Below, one piece after another: positions 36,343-48,584 of a stretch of 64,000 nt of DNA. Below the pieces are notes generated by a model, which worked only from the letters and a program-made list of their open reading frames with translations, had not been told where the DNA came from and made no database searches. Position numbers and translations under genes: made by a program. How positions within the stretch are numbered: the stretch's first letter is position 1; each line of letters begins with the position of its first letter. The stretch comes from Comamonadaceae bacterium PBBC1. GTDB taxonomy: Bacteria; Pseudomonadota; Gammaproteobacteria; Burkholderiales; Burkholderiaceae_C. The DNA is taken from positions 1 to 64,000 of the forward strand of contig NKIP01000007.1 in NCBI GenBank assembly GCA_002256145.1, read 5' to 3'.

Positions 36343-38259
36343 TCAAGCCGCCGTGGTGGCTGGCTCCGGCTGCACGGCCGGTGTACCGCCACCGCTGTTG
36401 CCACCGGAAGGCGGCGTGCGAGGGGTCCAGTCCTTGGGAGGCAAAGGATCACGACCGGCCATGATGTCGTCAATCTGGTCCTTGTCGATGGTTTCCCACT
36501 CCAGCAAGGCCTTAGCCATGGCGTGCATCTGCGCACTGTGCTCTTCGATCAAACGACGGGCCAGGCTGTACTGCTCGTCAATGATGCGGCGCACTTCCAT
36601 GTCCACTTTTTGCATGGTGGACTCGCTCATGTTGGTGGTCTTGGTCACCGAACGGCCCAAGAACACTTCGCCTTCGTTTTCGGCATAAACCATTGGGCCC
36701 AGGGCATCGGTCATGCCATAACGCATGACCATGTCACGGGCGATGGATGTGGCCCGCTCGAAGTCATTGCTGGCACCCGTGGTCATCTGGTGCATGAACA
36801 CTTCTTCGGCAATGCGGCCACCGAACAGCATGCTGATCTGGTTCAACATGAATTCCTTGTCGTAGCTGTAGCGGTCTTGCTCAGGCAGGCTCATCGTCAC
36901 ACCCAGGGCACGGCCACGGGGGATGATGGTGACCTTGTGCACCGGGTCGCACTTGGGCAGCAACTTGCCAATCAAGGCATGACCGGCTTCGTGATAAGCG
37001 GTGTTGCGACGCTCATGCTCGGGCATGACCATGCTCTTGCGCTCAGGGCCCATCAAGATCTTGTCCTTGGCCTTTTCAAAGTCGACCATCTCGACCACAC
37101 GGGCATTGCGACGGGCTGCCATCAAAGCCGCTTCGTTGCAAAGGTTGGCCAAATCGGCGCCGCTCATGCCAGGCGTGCCACGGGCGATCACGCCCGCATT
37201 GACGTCTTGGCCAATCGGCACTTTGCGCATGTGTACGTTCAAAATCTGTTCACGGCCACGGATGTCGGGCAAGGTGACATAGACCTGACGGTCGAAGCGA
37301 CCGGGGCGCAGCAAGGCAGCGTCCAAAATGTCAGGGCGGTTGGTGGCCGCCACGACGATTACACCCAGATTCGTTTCAAAGCCGTCCATCTCGACCAGCA
37401 TCTGGTTGAGGGTTTGCTCGCGCTCATCGTTACCGCCGCCCAAGCCTGCACCACGCTGGCGACCAACCGCATCAATTTCATCAATAAAAATGATGCAAGG
37501 CGCGTTCTTTTTGGCGTTTTCGAACATGTCGCGGACACGGGCCGCACCCACACCGACAAACATTTCCACAAAGTCGGAACCAGAGATGCTGAAGAACGGC
37601 ACCTTGGCTTCTCCCGCAATGCCTTTGGCCAGCAGGGTTTTACCCGTACCAGGGGGGCCGACCAACAACAAACCACGGGGAATGCGACCACCCAGTTTCT
37701 GGAATTTCTGAGGGTCTTTCAGGAAGTCCACAACTTCCTTGACCTCCTCTTTGGCCTCGTCACAGCCGGCCACATCTGCGAAGGTGACCTGGTTGTTGTT
37801 TTCATCCAGCATACGGGCCTTGGACTTGCCAAAGCTGAACGCTCCGCCCTTGCCGCCGCCTTGCATTTGGCGCATGAAATACACCCAAACACCAATCAAG
37901 AGGAGCATCGGACCCCAGCTGACCAGCAAGGTCATGAGCAAGGAGCCCTCCTCGCGGGGCTTGACGTCGAACTTCACGCCGCTGTTGATCAGGTCACCGA
38001 CCAGACCGCGGTCGAGGTAAGTGGCCGTCGTTTTGATGCGGCGGTCGTCGTTGGTGATGGCCAGAATTTCGGTGCCACCAGGGCTCTCGGAAATGGTGGC
38101 GCTCTTGATCCGGTTACCGCGAACCTCTTCGAGGAAATCTGAATAGCCAATGGCATTCGCACCTGCGACACCACGGTTGTCAAACTGCTTGAACAAGGTG
38201 AACAGCACCATGGCAATCACCATCCAGACGGCAATTTTGGAAAACCAAGGGTTATTCAA
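36343..38259 (-). CDS. ftsH: ATP-dependent zinc metalloprotease FtsH
   Basis: Membrane-bound AAA+ protease that degrades damaged membrane proteins and regulators such as LpxC. The start is TTG at 38259 ([19 protein letters not shown]), with GGAG 6 bases upstream; this gives 638 residues. It has two N-terminal membrane helices around a periplasmic domain, Walker A GPPGTGKT at about 201-208, the SRH region, and the zinc site HEAGH. A Pro/Gly-rich tail ends the protein. It follows rlmE as in many proteobacteria. Confidence 0.98.
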   Translation of the reverse strand: MNNPWFSKIAVWMVIAMVLFTLFKQFDNRGVAGANAIGYSDFLEEVRGNRIKSATISESPGGTEILAITNDDRRIKTTATYLDRGLVGDLINSGVKFDVKPREEGSLLMTLLVSWGPMLLLIGVWVYFMRQMQGGGKGGAFSFGKSKARMLDENNNQVTFADVAGCDEAKEEVKEVVDFLKDPQKFQKLGGRIPRGLLLVGPPGTGKTLLAKGIAGEAKVPFFSISGSDFVEMFVGVGAARVRDMFENAKKNAPCIIFIDEIDAVGRQRGAGLGGGNDEREQTLNQMLVEMDGFETNLGVIVVAATNRPDILDAALLRPGRFDRQVYVTLPDIRGREQILNVHMRKVPIGQDVNAGVIARGTPGMSGADLANLCNEAALMAARRNARVVEMVDFEKAKDKILMGPERKSMVMPEHERRNTAYHEAGHALIGKLLPKCDPVHKVTIIPRGRALGVTMSLPEQDRYSYDKEFMLNQISMLFGGRIAEEVFMHQMTTGASNDFERATSIARDMVMRYGMTDALGPMVYAENEGEVFLGRSVTKTTNMSESTMQKVDMEVRRIIDEQYSLARRLIEEHSAQMHAMAKALLEWETIDKDQIDDIMAGRDPLPPKDWTPRTPPSGGNSGGGTPAVQPEPATTAA

Positions 38260-38364
38260 GAGAGACTCCAATCGAAAAAAATGACTGAACTTATTTTAGG
38301 CCTGCGGCAGGCCCTCAGAGCGTTCAAATGAGGTTTGGCCCTCGAAAAGGCAGGATTTACTTCA

Positions 38365-39027
38365 TCAACCCCCATGAATCAAGCCCCTGCCGATCAAAAA
38401 GGTCTCAGAGGACTTGTCCCGCGATGACTTGGGCTTCATGGGTTTGACCACCTTGAAGGTCTCCTTGAACATCTTGACGATCTGGCTATAGCCGCTGCCG
38501 TGGAAGACCTTGACCACCAAAGCACCCTGCGGCTTCATGTGGTTTTGAGCGAACTCCACGGCCAGCTCAATCAAATGTTGAACACGCGCCGCATCTGACG
38601 ATTCGATGCCGGACAGGTTGGGGGCCATGTCGGACACCACCACATCGGCCTGCCGCCCTTGCAAGGCAGCCTCCAGCAGGGCTGCCGCCTCGTTTTCACG
38701 GAAATCACCCTGAATGAATTGCACCCCCTCTATCGGGTCCATGGGCAAAATATCCAGCGCAATGATGCTGCCGTTGAGCGCGCCCACGGCCGCACCCTCA
38801 GGTGACAAACGGCGGCGCAGGTACTGACTCCAGGCCCCAGGGGCAGAGCCCAGGTCCACCACCAGATCACCGGGTCGGATCAGGCCCAGGGTTTCGTCGA
38901 TTTCCTTGAGTTTGTAAGCCGCCCGGGCCCGGTAACCCTCTTTCAGGGCTAGTTTCACGTAGGTGTCATTCACATGGTCGTTCAACCACGCTTTGTTGAC
39001 CTTTTTACTTTTGGTTTTGACTTTCAT
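38365..39027 (-). CDS. rlmE: 23S rRNA 2'-O-methyltransferase (U2552)
   Basis: SAM-dependent enzyme of late 50S assembly. The 220-residue product has [14 protein letters not shown], the SAM-binding [26 protein letters not shown], and the K-D-K-E catalytic set ([29 protein letters not shown]). ATG at 39027 is favoured by homology; the open frame extends further upstream into the yhbY start. It is divergent from yhbY with only 31 bases between start codons. Confidence 0.97.
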   Translation of the reverse strand: MKVKTKSKKVNKAWLNDHVNDTYVKLALKEGYRARAAYKLKEIDETLGLIRPGDLVVDLGSAPGAWSQYLRRRLSPEGAAVGALNGSIIALDILPMDPIEGVQFIQGDFRENEAAALLEAALQGRQADVVVSDMAPNLSGIESSDAARVQHLIELAVEFAQNHMKPQGALVVKVFHGSGYSQIVKMFKETFKVVKPMKPKSSRDKSSETFLIGRGLIHGG

Positions 39028-39058
39028 TCTTTCGCGTCCTTGCGGGGATAATACGGGC

Positions 39059-39532
39059 ATGCCCCAAATACAACTCACACCTGCCGAGCGCAAAGTTTTT
39101 CGCGCCGATGCCCATCACCTTGATCCGGTCGTCATGATCGGCGGTGATGGTTTAACTCCTGCCGTCGTCAAGGAAACCGAAGCCGCCCTGAACGCGCATG
39201 GCTTGATCAAAATCCGCGTACTCGGCGACGACCGCGCCGCACGCGAGGCCATGTTCGCCCAATTGGCAGATCAACTCAGCGCCGCGCCCATCCAGCACAT
39301 TGGCAAATTGCTGATCCTTTGGCGACCACAGCCCGAAAAAATCAAAGAAACCGACGAAGACCGCAAAGCGGGACCTCGTGATTTCAAAATTCTGAAATAC
39401 AGCTCACGAGGTGGTCAACGTCCTGAAGTTAAAACCGTCCGTGTATTGGGCAATCAAAGACTGGCCGCCGGGGGTCAAATCAAACGGGCCAAGCCCAAAC
39501 AAAAATCAATCAAAAAAGGTCGCCACGACTGA
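39059..39532 (+). CDS. yhbY: CRM-domain RNA-binding protein YhbY
   Basis: A 157-residue protein. Residues 1-95 form the CRM/YhbY fold ([39 protein letters not shown]) that binds pre-50S particles. The remaining 60 residues are a basic C-terminal extension ([16 protein letters not shown]) not found in the short E. coli protein. A GATAAT at 39047-39052 lies so close to the ATG that the transcript may be leaderless. Divergent from rlmE, another ribosome-assembly gene. Confidence 0.93.
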   Translation: MPQIQLTPAERKVFRADAHHLDPVVMIGGDGLTPAVVKETEAALNAHGLIKIRVLGDDRAAREAMFAQLADQLSAAPIQHIGKLLILWRPQPEKIKETDEDRKAGPRDFKILKYSSRGGQRPEVKTVRVLGNQRLAAGGQIKRAKPKQKSIKKGRHD

Positions 39533-39571
39533 AGAATGATCGCATTGAGTCAATCCGACTCGTTCATCTGC

Positions 39572-39596
39572 AAAGGCCGTTTTATACGGCCTTTGG
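39572..39596. terminator. Terminator between yhbY and greA
   Basis: Nine-base-pair stem AAAGGCCGT/ACGGCCTTT with loop TTTAT, lying between two converging genes. The T-tract is short. Confidence 0.65.
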
Positions 39597-39602
39597 TTTG
39601 GC

Positions 39603-40079
39603 TCAAATGTAGGAAACACCCACAATCTCGTAACGGCGAACGCCGCCTGGAGCTTGTACTTCGGCCACATCGCCCTCCTCTTTGCCAATCAAAGCGCGAG
39701 CAATCGGGCTGCTGATGTTGATCAAACCCAGTTTCAAATCGGCTTCATCCTCACCCACGATCTGGTACTTGACCGCTTCGCCTGAGCTTTCATCTTCGAG
39801 CTCCACAGTGGTGCCAAATACCACACGGCCACCAGCATCAACCGAAGCGGGGTCGATGATTTGCGCCGCTGACAATTTGCCTTCAATTTCCTGAATCCGG
39901 CCCTCAATGAAGCCCTGACGGTCTTTGGCTGCGTCGTATTCAGCGTTCTCGCTCAAGTCGCCTTGGGCCCGAGCCTCGGCAATGGCTTGAATCACGCCGG
40001 GACGGTCGACTGTTTTGAGGCGGTGCAACTCTTCTTTGAGTTTTTCAGCTCCGCGTTTTGTGATTGGAATGGTGGACAT
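39603..40079 (-). CDS. greA: Transcription elongation factor GreA
   Basis: Rescues backtracked RNA polymerase by stimulating transcript cleavage. The 158-residue product has the N-terminal coiled-coil with its acidic tip ([20 protein letters not shown]) and the C-terminal FKBP-like domain ([20 protein letters not shown]). GGAG lies before the ATG. It follows carB with a terminator hairpin immediately upstream. Confidence 0.98.
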   Translation of the reverse strand: MSTIPITKRGAEKLKEELHRLKTVDRPGVIQAIAEARAQGDLSENAEYDAAKDRQGFIEGRIQEIEGKLSAAQIIDPASVDAGGRVVFGTTVELEDESSGEAVKYQIVGEDEADLKLGLINISSPIARALIGKEEGDVAEVQAPGGVRRYEIVGVSYI

Positions 40080-40091
40080 ATGGGGTTCTCC

Positions 40092-40124
40092 AAAAGCAAA
40101 CCGCCGAGTGTTGGAACTCGGCGG
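40092..40124 (-). terminator. Terminator between carB and greA
   Basis: Nine-base-pair stem CCGCCGAGT/ACTCGGCGG followed on the minus strand by TTTGCTTTT, whose end joins the GGAG ribosome site of greA. It may act as an attenuator rather than a full stop. Confidence 0.75.
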
Positions 40125-40181
40125 TCATTGACTGCATTATGCACCGCCCGAGCAATCAAGGGCGGCATTCAACACAAGGTT

Positions 40182-43100
40182 TCAGGCCAACAGTTGTGCG
40201 TGCATTTCTTGAACTGAAATAACGTCCAACTTGTCCATGTACTTCATGCCCTCGACCGCTGCCTCAGCACCTGCAATGGTGGTGAAGGTGGTCACACGGT
40301 TGAGCAAAGCGGAAGTACGGATGTGGCGTGAATCGGCGATCGCATTGCGTCGCTCCTCGACGGTATTGATAACCAACACAATTTCATTGTTTTTGATCAT
40401 GTCAACAATGTGTGGACGTCCTTCGGTGACCTTGTTCACGATGGCACACGACACCCCTGCTGCGGTGATCGCATTGGCCGTGCCCTTGGTCGCCACGAGT
40501 GAAAAGCCTTGCGCTGACAACTGGCGGGCCACTTCGATGACACGCGCCTTGTCATTGTTTTTCACCGAGATGAAGACCTTGCCCGAAGGCGTGCCGTCGG
40601 CTTTGGTAGGGCGTGGCAACTTGGTGCCTGCGCCCATTTGACTCTTCACAAAGGCTTCGCCAAAGGTCTTGCCCACGCCCATGACTTCGCCGGTGGACTT
40701 CATCTCGGGGCCGAGGATGGTGTCGACGCCCGGGAACTTGACGAAGGGGAAGACGGCTTCTTTCACGCTGAAATAAGGTGGTGTGACTTCTTTCGTGATG
40801 CCTTGCGATGCCAGGGTCTGGCCCGCCATGCAACGCGCCGCCACCTTGGCCAACTGAATGCCCGTGGCTTTGGAGACATAAGGCACCGTGCGTGACGCGC
40901 GGGGGTTGACTTCCAAAACATAGATCACGTCTTGGCCGTTCACATGCTGGATGGCGAACTGCACGTTCATCAAACCCACCACGTTCAAGGCACCGGCCAT
41001 CGCGGCCGATTGGCGCTTGAGCTCGTCTACTGTGGCGGAGGACAGAGAGTAAGGTGGCAAGGAGCATGCCGAGTCACCGCTGTGCACACCGGCTTGTTCG
41101 ATGTGCTCCATCACGCCACCGATGAAGGTCTTGCCTTCGGGGTCGCGCAAGCAGTCCACATCACACTCAATGGCGTCGTTCAGGAAACGGTCCAGCAGCA
41201 CTGGCGAGTCGTGTGAGACTTTGACCGCTTCGCGCATGTAGCGCTCGAGGTCGCGTTGCTCGTGAACGATTTCCATGGCACGGCCACCGAGCACATAGCT
41301 GGGGCGCACGACCAAGGGGTAGCCCAGGGCGGCGGCTTTTTCCAAAGCTTCTGGCTCGGTGCGCGCTGTGGCGTTAGGGGGCTGACGCAGTCCCAAGTCT
41401 TGCAGCAGTTTCTGGAAACGCTCACGGTCCTCGGCCGCGTCGATCATGTCGGGACTGGTGCCGATGATGGGCACGCCTGCTGCTTCCAAGTCCAACGCCA
41501 ACTTCAAAGGTGTTTGACCACCGTATTGCACGATGACGCCTGTGGGCTTTTCCTTGTCCACGATTTCGAGCACGTCTTCCAAGGTGACGGGCTCAAAGTA
41601 CAAACGGTCCGAGGTGTCGTAGTCGGTCGACACGGTCTCGGGGTTGCAGTTGACCATGATGGTTTCGTAACCGTCTTCGCGCATGGCCAAAGCGGCGTGC
41701 ACGCAGCAGTAGTCGAACTCAATGCCTTGACCAATGCGGTTCGGGCCGCCACCCAGCACCATGATTTTCTTGTTGGTCGTGGGTTCGGCTTCGCACTCAC
41801 CGTCTCCGTTGCCTTCGTAGCAGGAGTACATGTAGGCGGTGTCAGTCGAGAACTCAGCAGCGCAGGTGTCCACACGCTTGTAAACGGGGCGGATGCTCAG
41901 CGCATGGCGACGGGCACGCACCACATGCTCGGTGGTTTTGAGCAATTTGGCCAAACGGCGGTCCGAGAAGCCTTTCTTCTTGAGCGCACGCAATTCGTCG
42001 GCCGTGATGGCTTCGAGCGTGGTGGTTTCCAATTCCAGTTCGATCTTCACGATCTCTTCGATCTGCACCAAGAACCAAGGGTCGATTTTGGTCAAGGCAA
42101 ACACCTCGTCCACGCTCAGGCCCATGGCAAATGCATCGCCCACATACCAGATGCGCTCCGGGCCAGGCTCGCCCAGTTCTTTCTCGAGCACTTCGCGGTC
42201 TTGGGTTTTCTCGTTCATGCCGTCCACGCCGACTTCCAGACCGCGCAGGGCTTTCTGGAACGACTCTTGGAAGGTTCGGCCCATGGCCATCACCTCGCCC
42301 ACCGATTTCATTTGGGTGGTCAAGCGGCTGTCAGCGGTGGGGAACTTTTCAAAGGCAAAACGTGGGATCTTGGTGACCACATAGTCGATTGAAGGCTCAA
42401 ACGACGCTGGCGTGGCACCACCCGTGATGTCGTTGCGCAACTCGTCGAGGGTGTAACCCACTGCGAGCTTGGCTGCGACTTTCGCAATCGGGAAACCCGT
42501 AGCTTTGGACGCCAAGGCCGAGGAACGCGACACGCGGGGATTCATCTCGATGACGACCATGCGGCCGTCTTTGGGGTTGATCGAGAACTGCACGTTCGAG
42601 CCGCCAGTATCCACACCGATTTCTCGCAGTACGGCCAGAGAGGCGTTGCGCAAAATCTGGTATTCCTTGTCGGTCAGCGTCTGGGCTGGGGCCACGGTGA
42701 TCGAGTCGCCTGTGTGCACGCCCATAGGGTCCAGGTTTTCGATCGAGCAAACGATGATGCAGTTGTCCGCCTTGTCGCGCACCACTTCCATCTCGTACTC
42801 TTTCCAGCCGAGCAAGGATTCTTCGATCAACAACTCGGTGGTGGGCGAAGCCTCCAAACCGCGCTTGCAAATGACTTCGAATTCTTCGGGGTTGTAAGCA
42901 ATGCCGCCGCCCGTACCGCCTAGGGTGAAGCTGGGGCGAATGACGGTGGGGAAACCCAAGGTCTTTTGCACATCCCACGCTTCTTCCATGCTGTGGGCAA
43001 TGCCGGAGCGGGCCGAACCCAGACCGATCTTGGTCATGGCATCCTTGAACTTCAGACGGTCTTCGGCTTTATCGATGGCTTCGGGCGTTGCGCCGATCAG

Positions 43101-43442
43101 CTCAACTTTGTATTTTTCGAGCACGCCGTGGTGCCACAAGTCCAAAGCACAGTTGAGGGCAGTCTGGCCACCCATGGTGGGCAAGATGGCATCGGGGCGC
43201 TCTTTGGCGATGATCTTCTCGACCGTTTGCCAGGTGATCGGCTCGATGTAGGTCACATCGGCCGTGGCCGGGTCGGTCATGATCGTGGCAGGATTGCTGT
43301 TGATCAGAATGACTTTGTAGCCCTCTTCGCGCAAAGCTTTGCATGCCTGCACGCCGGAGTAATCGAACTCACAGGCCTGACCAATGATGATCGGGCCCGC
43401 GCCAATGATGAGGATGCTTTTGAGGTCGGTGCGCTTAGGCAT
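40182..43442 (-). CDS. carB: Carbamoyl-phosphate synthase large subunit
   Basis: Makes carbamoyl phosphate for pyrimidines and arginine. The 1086-residue product has two homologous ATP-grasp halves ([20 protein letters not shown] and [20 protein letters not shown] mark their starts), the oligomerisation domain between them, and a C-terminal MGS-like allosteric domain. Its ATG overlaps the carA stop (TAATG), so the two subunits are coupled. Confidence 0.98.
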   Translation of the reverse strand: MPKRTDLKSILIIGAGPIIIGQACEFDYSGVQACKALREEGYKVILINSNPATIMTDPATADVTYIEPITWQTVEKIIAKERPDAILPTMGGQTALNCALDLWHHGVLEKYKVELIGATPEAIDKAEDRLKFKDAMTKIGLGSARSGIAHSMEEAWDVQKTLGFPTVIRPSFTLGGTGGGIAYNPEEFEVICKRGLEASPTTELLIEESLLGWKEYEMEVVRDKADNCIIVCSIENLDPMGVHTGDSITVAPAQTLTDKEYQILRNASLAVLREIGVDTGGSNVQFSINPKDGRMVVIEMNPRVSRSSALASKATGFPIAKVAAKLAVGYTLDELRNDITGGATPASFEPSIDYVVTKIPRFAFEKFPTADSRLTTQMKSVGEVMAMGRTFQESFQKALRGLEVGVDGMNEKTQDREVLEKELGEPGPERIWYVGDAFAMGLSVDEVFALTKIDPWFLVQIEEIVKIELELETTTLEAITADELRALKKKGFSDRRLAKLLKTTEHVVRARRHALSIRPVYKRVDTCAAEFSTDTAYMYSCYEGNGDGECEAEPTTNKKIMVLGGGPNRIGQGIEFDYCCVHAALAMREDGYETIMVNCNPETVSTDYDTSDRLYFEPVTLEDVLEIVDKEKPTGVIVQYGGQTPLKLALDLEAAGVPIIGTSPDMIDAAEDRERFQKLLQDLGLRQPPNATARTEPEALEKAAALGYPLVVRPSYVLGGRAMEIVHEQRDLERYMREAVKVSHDSPVLLDRFLNDAIECDVDCLRDPEGKTFIGGVMEHIEQAGVHSGDSACSLPPYSLSSATVDELKRQSAAMAGALNVVGLMNVQFAIQHVNGQDVIYVLEVNPRASRTVPYVSKATGIQLAKVAARCMAGQTLASQGITKEVTPPYFSVKEAVFPFVKFPGVDTILGPEMKSTGEVMGVGKTFGEAFVKSQMGAGTKLPRPTKADGTPSGKVFISVKNNDKARVIEVARQLSAQGFSLVATKGTANAITAAGVSCAIVNKVTEGRPHIVDMIKNNEIVLVINTVEERRNAIADSRHIRTSALLNRVTTFTTIAGAEAAVEGMKYMDKLDVISVQEMHAQLLA

Positions 43443-44605
43443 TATTTTGTCTCCATCAGGTTGATGAAGCGGTCAAAGAGGTAAGCAATGTCGTGTGGGC
43501 CGGGCGAGGCTTCGGGGTGACCCTGGAAGCAGAACGCGGGCTTGTCGGTGCGGGCCAAGCCCTGCAAGGTGCCGTCAAACAAAGACACGTGCGTGGCACG
43601 CAGGTTGGCGGGCAAAGATTTTTCATCCACCGCAAAACCATGGTTTTGGCTGGTGATGGACACGCGACCCGAGTCGAGGTCTTTCACAGGATGGTTCGCG
43701 CCGTGGTGGCCAAACTTCATCTTGAAAGTTTTTGCACCGCTGGCCAAAGCCATGATCTGGTGGCCCAGGCAAATGCCGAATGTGGGAATGCCGGTTTCAA
43801 TCAACTCGGCCGCCGCTGCAATGGCGTAGTCACAAGGCTGTGGATCACCAGGGCCGTTGGACAAGAAGATGCCATCCGGCTTGTGCTTGAGCACTTCGGC
43901 AGCGGGTGTCTTCGCAGGCACCACGGTCACTTTGCAGCCGCGCTCAGCCAACATGCGCAAGATGTTTTTCTTCACACCGAAGTCGTACGCCACCACATGG
44001 AACTTGGGGGCGGTCAAATGGCCGTAGCCTTCGCCCAATGTCCACTCGGTTTGGGACCACTCATACGAATTGGACACCGTCACTTTTTGAGCCAAATCGA
44101 GGCCAGCCATATTGGGCGCACCCTTGGCCGCAGCCACGGCTTGGTCGATCAGGGCTTGGGTGACTTCTAGGCCTTTGGCCAAACCCACAATGGCACCGTT
44201 TTGGGCACCCTTGGTGCGCAAGAGACGGGTCAGTTGGCGGGTGTCGATGTTGGCAATGGCGACCGTGCCAGCGTCCACAAGGTAGGACGACAAGGTTTGA
44301 CTGGAGCGGAAGTTGCTTGCCACCAAAGGCAAGTCTTTGATGATCAGGCCAGCAGCATGGACTTGGTCAGCTTCGATGTCTTCCTCGTTGACGCCGTAGT
44401 TACCGATGTGCGGGTACGTCAAGGTGACGATCTGCTGGCAGTAGCTGGGGTCAGTGAGGATTTCCTGGTAGCCGGTGAGCGAGGTGTTGAACACCACTTC
44501 GCCGACTGTGGAGCCGGTGGCTCCAATCGAGTTGCCGATAAAGACCGTGCCGTCTGCGAGCGCCAAGATGGCGGGCGGGAAGGTTCCCTGAAGAGACAAA
44601 AGCAC
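43442..44605 (-). CDS. carA: Carbamoyl-phosphate synthase small subunit
   Basis: Glutamine amidotransferase subunit passing ammonia to CarB. I place the start at GTG 44605 ([20 protein letters not shown]), with GGAG 6 bases upstream, giving 387 residues (E. coli 382); an ATG 36 bases upstream would add an atypical extension. The class I amidotransferase triad is visible as [12 protein letters not shown] (Cys) and [12 protein letters not shown] (His, Glu). First gene of carAB. Confidence 0.96.
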   Translation of the reverse strand: MLLSLQGTFPPAILALADGTVFIGNSIGATGSTVGEVVFNTSLTGYQEILTDPSYCQQIVTLTYPHIGNYGVNEEDIEADQVHAAGLIIKDLPLVASNFRSSQTLSSYLVDAGTVAIANIDTRQLTRLLRTKGAQNGAIVGLAKGLEVTQALIDQAVAAAKGAPNMAGLDLAQKVTVSNSYEWSQTEWTLGEGYGHLTAPKFHVVAYDFGVKKNILRMLAERGCKVTVVPAKTPAAEVLKHKPDGIFLSNGPGDPQPCDYAIAAAAELIETGIPTFGICLGHQIMALASGAKTFKMKFGHHGANHPVKDLDSGRVSITSQNHGFAVDEKSLPANLRATHVSLFDGTLQGLARTDKPAFCFQGHPEASPGPHDIAYLFDRFINLMETK

Positions 44606-44732
44606 TGGGTTCTCCGGAATAGTTCGGGTACGCCTCAGCACTCACCAGAGATGGGATCTCTTTTTGGCTGCTTGTTCGAGGAATGGGCCTAGGATGGACT
44701 GTGGCGTACAGGTTGATGCGGGAAAGCCTCTC

Positions 44733-44738
44733 ATTATA
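44733..44738 (-). promoter_or_regulatory. -10 element of carAB
   Basis: Reads TATAAT on the minus strand (context GCTATAAT), about 130 bases upstream of the carA start, implying a leader of about 120 bases. I see no riboswitch fold or leader peptide in it. Confidence 0.5.
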
Positions 44739-44803
44739 GCTGAGGACCGCTAGTAAACCCTGACAAATTACTCACCACAAGTGTCTTCCTCTTGGCCTCC
44801 GAC

Positions 44804-45577
44804 TTACAGCGCAACACTTGCGCTGGCATGCAAACAAATGGCAGCGGCAGTGGCCACATTCAAAGACTCCTCTCCACCAGGTTGAGCAATGCGAACTGAC
44901 AATTGCGCCATCGCCATCAAGTCATCACTTACTCCTTGCCCTTCATGACCAAACACCCAAGCACATTGACCCGGCAACTCGCCTCGCCGAAGTAACTCAT
45001 GAATAAAAGGGCCTTGATGCGAACTGGTGGTCAAAATGGGCACGTGCAAAGCGGTCACATCGCTTGGGCTGACCGACTCGATCAACTTCAAACCAAAATG
45101 TGCCCCCATTCCAGCCCTCAGGACTTTGGGCGACCACAAGGCCGCCGTGCCTTTGATGGCCAGCACCTGACGGTAACCAAATGCGGAGGCGCAGCGCAAA
45201 ATGGCCCCCACATTGCCTGCATCTTGCAATCGGTCCAGCACCACGGTAGGCACACCGGGCAAGACTTGCTTTTCCGCCGTCCAAGCCACCACAAAGCCCA
45301 TGCGAGCCGGCGATTCCAGCCCGCTCAAACTGGCAAATAAGCCATCAGGCAAGACAAACACCTGATCCGTGATCCCCGTCCATTGCTCACCCTGTTCAGA
45401 CCAAAAAGACTCGGTTAGCACCACTTGCAAAGGGCGAACGCCTCGCTCAAGCGCCGCGCGGCACAGGTGGTCACCTTCCAGCCAAAACTGCCCTGCTTTG
45501 CGGTAGGCCGTGGTTTCTTGGGCCAAACGCCGCCAAGCCTTCACTTGGGGGTTGTCGCGAGAGGTGATCAGCTGCAT
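44804..45577 (-). CDS. TrmH/SpoU-family RNA 2'-O-methyltransferase
   Basis: A 257-residue SPOUT methyltransferase. The N-terminal substrate-binding domain ([19 protein letters not shown]) is followed by the knotted SAM-binding domain with its motifs [33 protein letters not shown] and [16 protein letters not shown]. Which RNA is modified cannot be told. GGAG 6 bases upstream supports ATG 45577. It overlaps rnhB by 10 bases at the end of the lpx cluster. Confidence 0.92.
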   Translation of the reverse strand: MQLITSRDNPQVKAWRRLAQETTAYRKAGQFWLEGDHLCRAALERGVRPLQVVLTESFWSEQGEQWTGITDQVFVLPDGLFASLSGLESPARMGFVVAWTAEKQVLPGVPTVVLDRLQDAGNVGAILRCASAFGYRQVLAIKGTAALWSPKVLRAGMGAHFGLKLIESVSPSDVTALHVPILTTSSHQGPFIHELLRRGELPGQCAWVFGHEGQGVSDDLMAMAQLSVRIAQPGGEESLNVATAAAICLHASASVAL

Positions 45578-46191
45578 TGCACACTCCTGGCCACCGGGGC
45601 GAATGTCATTCTGTGGCAATCCGCAGGACCATGCGCTTTCAAAGCGGCCATGTGCTGTGCGGTGCCATACCCTTTGTGCTGATCGAATCCATACAAAGGG
45701 TAGCGCTCATGCATTTCTGCGCATAAACGATCACGGTGCACCTTGGCCAAAATGGAGGCGGCGGAGATGGCTGGCACCAAAGCGTCTCCTTTGACAATGG
45801 CTTCTGAATGCATGGCCAAGGTTGGCAAGCGATTGCCGTCGACCAAGACCAACTTGGGTACAAGCCGCAAGCCTTCGACAGCCCGCTTCATGGCCAACAG
45901 GGTCGCTTGCAGGATGTTGATTTGATCGATTTCCTGAACGGACGCCTCAGCGATGGCGAAACACAAAGCACGCGCACGTATTTCGTCAAACAAGGCCTCA
46001 CGTCGCTTGGCTGTGAGTTTTTTGGAGTCGTTCAATCCGAGAATGGGGTTGAGCTCATCCAAAATCACAGCCGCAGCGACCACCGGGCCAGCCAAGGGAC
46101 CACGGCCAGCCTCATCCACACCCGCCATCAGGCCAGAGACTTGGAAATGCAAAGCAGACTGATCAGCGCGAGAGGACTTTTTCGAGGGCAT
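45568..46191 (-). CDS. rnhB: Ribonuclease HII
   Basis: Removes ribonucleotides and RNA primers from DNA-RNA hybrids. The 207-residue product has the active-site sequence [20 protein letters not shown] (Asp and Glu) and further conserved residues in LILVDGNR-like [11 protein letters not shown] and [16 protein letters not shown] at 46191 lies inside the end of lpxB, overlapping by 29 bases; longer starts would lie deep in lpxB. Confidence 0.96.
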   Translation of the reverse strand: MPSKKSSRADQSALHFQVSGLMAGVDEAGRGPLAGPVVAAAVILDELNPILGLNDSKKLTAKRREALFDEIRARALCFAIAEASVQEIDQINILQATLLAMKRAVEGLRLVPKLVLVDGNRLPTLAMHSEAIVKGDALVPAISAASILAKVHRDRLCAEMHERYPLYGFDQHKGYGTAQHMAALKAHGPADCHRMTFAPVARSVQCS

Positions 46192-47341
46192 GGGTAGACA
46201 AATCAGCCGTATGGCGCTGTAAAGACAAATGCATTTGTTGAAAACGGGACTGGATGACTTCCACCCTGTCCGGAGCAGACAACCAAGCCAAACAGGCTTT
46301 GGCCAAAGCCTCAGGGGTGCAACGGTCTTGCAGCAATTCAGGCACCACAAAGTCCTGACTGAGGATGTTGGGCAGACCCACCCAGGGCTGAAGTTGTTGT
46401 CGCTTCATGATCTGCCAACTGAGCCAATTCATGTGGTAACCAATCACCATGGGGCGTTTGAACAAAGCCGCCTCCAAGGTCGCGGTGCCACTGGCAATCA
46501 AGGTGACATCACAAGCAGCAAGTGCGGCATGGGATTGCCCTTGAAGCATCAACAAACCCGGCAAACCGCCCTGCGCTTGCACCATGGCCTCCAGTTGAGG
46601 CAAAAGACGCGGAATGGCGGGCAAGACAAATTGCAGCCAAGGGTTTTGCCGCTGCATGATTTGCGCCGCCTGAACAAATCGTGGCGTCAGGTGCTCAATT
46701 TCCGATTGGCGACTGCCAGGCAACAAGGCCACCACGGGCCTTTGGCTATCCAAACCCAGTAACTCTCGGGCAGCCAACCGGTCAGGATTCATCGGGATGG
46801 TTTGCGCCAAAGGATGCCCGACATAAGTGGCCTCAATCCCAGCTTGGGCCAACAATTCGGGCTCAAATGGAAAGATGCACAACATGTGATCGACACTTTG
46901 TCGGATTTTTTCGATGCGCTCGGGACGCCAAGCCCAGACAGACGGACAAACAAAGTGCACCGTTGGGATGCCCGACTGCTTGAGCTTGGCTTCCAGATCC
47001 AGATTGAAGTCAGGTGCATCGACACCAATGAATACATCCGGCGGCTGATTGAGCAAACGCTCTCGCAATTGATTACGGATAGCGACAATGCCTCGGTAAT
47101 GTCGTAACACCTCCACATAACCGCGAACAGCCAATTTGTCGTGAGGCCACCAAGCCTCAAAGCCTTGGGCCTGCATGCGTGGACCACCAATCCCATATCC
47201 ACGCGCCTGGGGCCAACGCGATGTCATCCCCTGAATCAGCAAACCCGCCAGCAAATCACCCGAAGCTTCACCAGCGACCATGGCAAAGGACAAAGCCCCC
47301 GAGGGGGCTTGTGTCAAGGCCACAGATTCCAAATCAGTCAA
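46163..47341 (-). CDS. lpxB: Lipid-A-disaccharide synthase
   Basis: Condenses UDP-diacylglucosamine with lipid X to the lipid A disaccharide. The 392-residue product begins with [20 protein letters not shown] and contains [27 protein letters not shown] and [11 protein letters not shown] overlaps the lpxA stop by 4 bases. An internal segment YMNWLSW-type ([15 protein letters not shown]) is the membrane-associated part. Confidence 0.97.
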   Translation of the reverse strand: MTDLESVALTQAPSGALSFAMVAGEASGDLLAGLLIQGMTSRWPQARGYGIGGPRMQAQGFEAWWPHDKLAVRGYVEVLRHYRGIVAIRNQLRERLLNQPPDVFIGVDAPDFNLDLEAKLKQSGIPTVHFVCPSVWAWRPERIEKIRQSVDHMLCIFPFEPELLAQAGIEATYVGHPLAQTIPMNPDRLAARELLGLDSQRPVVALLPGSRQSEIEHLTPRFVQAAQIMQRQNPWLQFVLPAIPRLLPQLEAMVQAQGGLPGLLMLQGQSHAALAACDVTLIASGTATLEAALFKRPMVIGYHMNWLSWQIMKRQQLQPWVGLPNILSQDFVVPELLQDRCTPEALAKACLAWLSAPDRVEVIQSRFQQMHLSLQRHTADLSTHALEKVLSR

Positions 47342-48132
47342 CGCACAATCCCACGTTGAGGAGAAGCTGCTTTCAAAAAGTCCAGCATCATGGCCACGTC
47401 AGCCAGCGATTCAGGCTTGTCATGGGCCAAGGCTTCAATGCGCACCATGGCATCGCTGAGCGACAAACCATCGCGGTAAAGCGCTTTGTGCATGGCCTTC
47501 ACCGCAGCAATGCGTTCGGCTGAAAAACCACGGCGGCGCAAGCCCTCAAAGTTCATTGAACGCGCCTGTGCCGGTTGACCCTGCGCCATGACAAATGGCG
47601 GCAGATCGGCAAACAGCAATGAGTTCATGGCTGTGAAACTGTGCGCACCGATTCGGCAAAACTGATGGACCACCGTGAATCCGCCCAAAATCACCCAATC
47701 GTCCACCACGACGTGGCCCGCCAACTGGGTGTTGTTGGCAAAAATCGTGTGGTTGCCCACTTGGCAATCATGGGCCAGATGCACATAGGCCATGATCCAG
47801 TTGTCATGCCCTACCGAAGTCACGGCCCGGTCACCGGGCGAACCGATGTTGAAAGTGCAAAACTCCCGAATCGTGTTCCGGTCACCAATCACCAACTCGC
47901 AAGGCTCGTTGTTGTATTTTTTGTCCTGCGGTACAGCACCCAGTGAGTTGAACTGAAAAATTCGGTTGTCGCACCCAATGGTCGTATGGCCTTCAATCAC
48001 ACAGTGGCTGGCCACAGTGGTGCCTGGACCAATGCGAACATGAGGGCCGATCACAGAATACGGACCCACTGACACCGAACTGTCGAGCTCGGCACCCGGG
48101 CTGATGATGGCCGTTGGATGGATGTTGCTCAT
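47338..48132 (-). CDS. lpxA: UDP-N-acetylglucosamine acyltransferase
   Basis: First step of lipid A synthesis, adding an R-3-hydroxyacyl chain to UDP-GlcNAc. The 264-residue product is made of hexapeptide repeats forming a left-handed beta-helix ([20 protein letters not shown]), with the catalytic His region in [20 protein letters not shown], then a helical C-terminus. ATG 48132 gives the family length. Confidence 0.98.
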   Translation of the reverse strand: MSNIHPTAIISPGAELDSSVSVGPYSVIGPHVRIGPGTTVASHCVIEGHTTIGCDNRIFQFNSLGAVPQDKKYNNEPCELVIGDRNTIREFCTFNIGSPGDRAVTSVGHDNWIMAYVHLAHDCQVGNHTIFANNTQLAGHVVVDDWVILGGFTVVHQFCRIGAHSFTAMNSLLFADLPPFVMAQGQPAQARSMNFEGLRRRGFSAERIAAVKAMHKALYRDGLSLSDAMVRIEALAHDKPESLADVAMMLDFLKAASPQRGIVR

Positions 48133-48137
48133 GGCAT

Positions 48138-48584
48138 TCAAGCCTGTGGGATTTTCCGCATGGTGCACATCAACTCGGCCTCGGTCGCAATCTCATCACC
48201 CACCTTGGCACGCGCTTTGAACTTGAAAATCCCGGACTTCATGCGATCGAGCTCCACTTCCAAAATCAACTGGTCGCCCGGCTCTACAGGTCGCTTGAAA
48301 CGTGCACCATCAATGCCCGCAAAGTAATACACAGTCTGATCGTCAGGCGTCTCGCCCAAAGTATCAAATGCCAACAAGGCAGCCGCCTGTGCCAAAGCTT
48401 CCAGCATCAAAACACCCGGCATCACTGGGCGATGTGGAAAATGACCTTGAAAATGAGGCTCGTTGATGGACACATTTTTCAGCGCCTTGATGCGCACGCC
48501 TTTTTCGATTTCGAGCACGCGGTCCACCAACAAAATGGGGTAGCGGTGTGGCAGCTGCTTGAGAATTTGGTGAATATCCATCAT
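48138..48584 (-). CDS. fabZ: 3-hydroxyacyl-ACP dehydratase
   Basis: Dehydrates beta-hydroxyacyl-ACP in fatty-acid elongation, competing with LpxA and LpxD for hydroxyacyl-ACP. The 148-residue hot-dog-fold protein has [15 protein letters not shown], the catalytic His in [20 protein letters not shown] and the Glu in LMLEALAQ. Overlaps the lpxD stop by 4 bases. Confidence 0.98.
   Translation of the reverse strand: MMDIHQILKQLPHRYPILLVDRVLEIEKGVRIKALKNVSINEPHFQGHFPHRPVMPGVLMLEALAQAAALLAFDTLGETPDDQTVYYFAGIDGARFKRPVEPGDQLILEVELDRMKSGIFKFKARAKVGDEIATEAELMCTMRKIPQA

Noticed and set aside
36523-38142. 539-codon plus-strand open frame
   Set aside because: Antisense to ftsH; low-complexity His/Gln-rich translation typical of a shadow frame.
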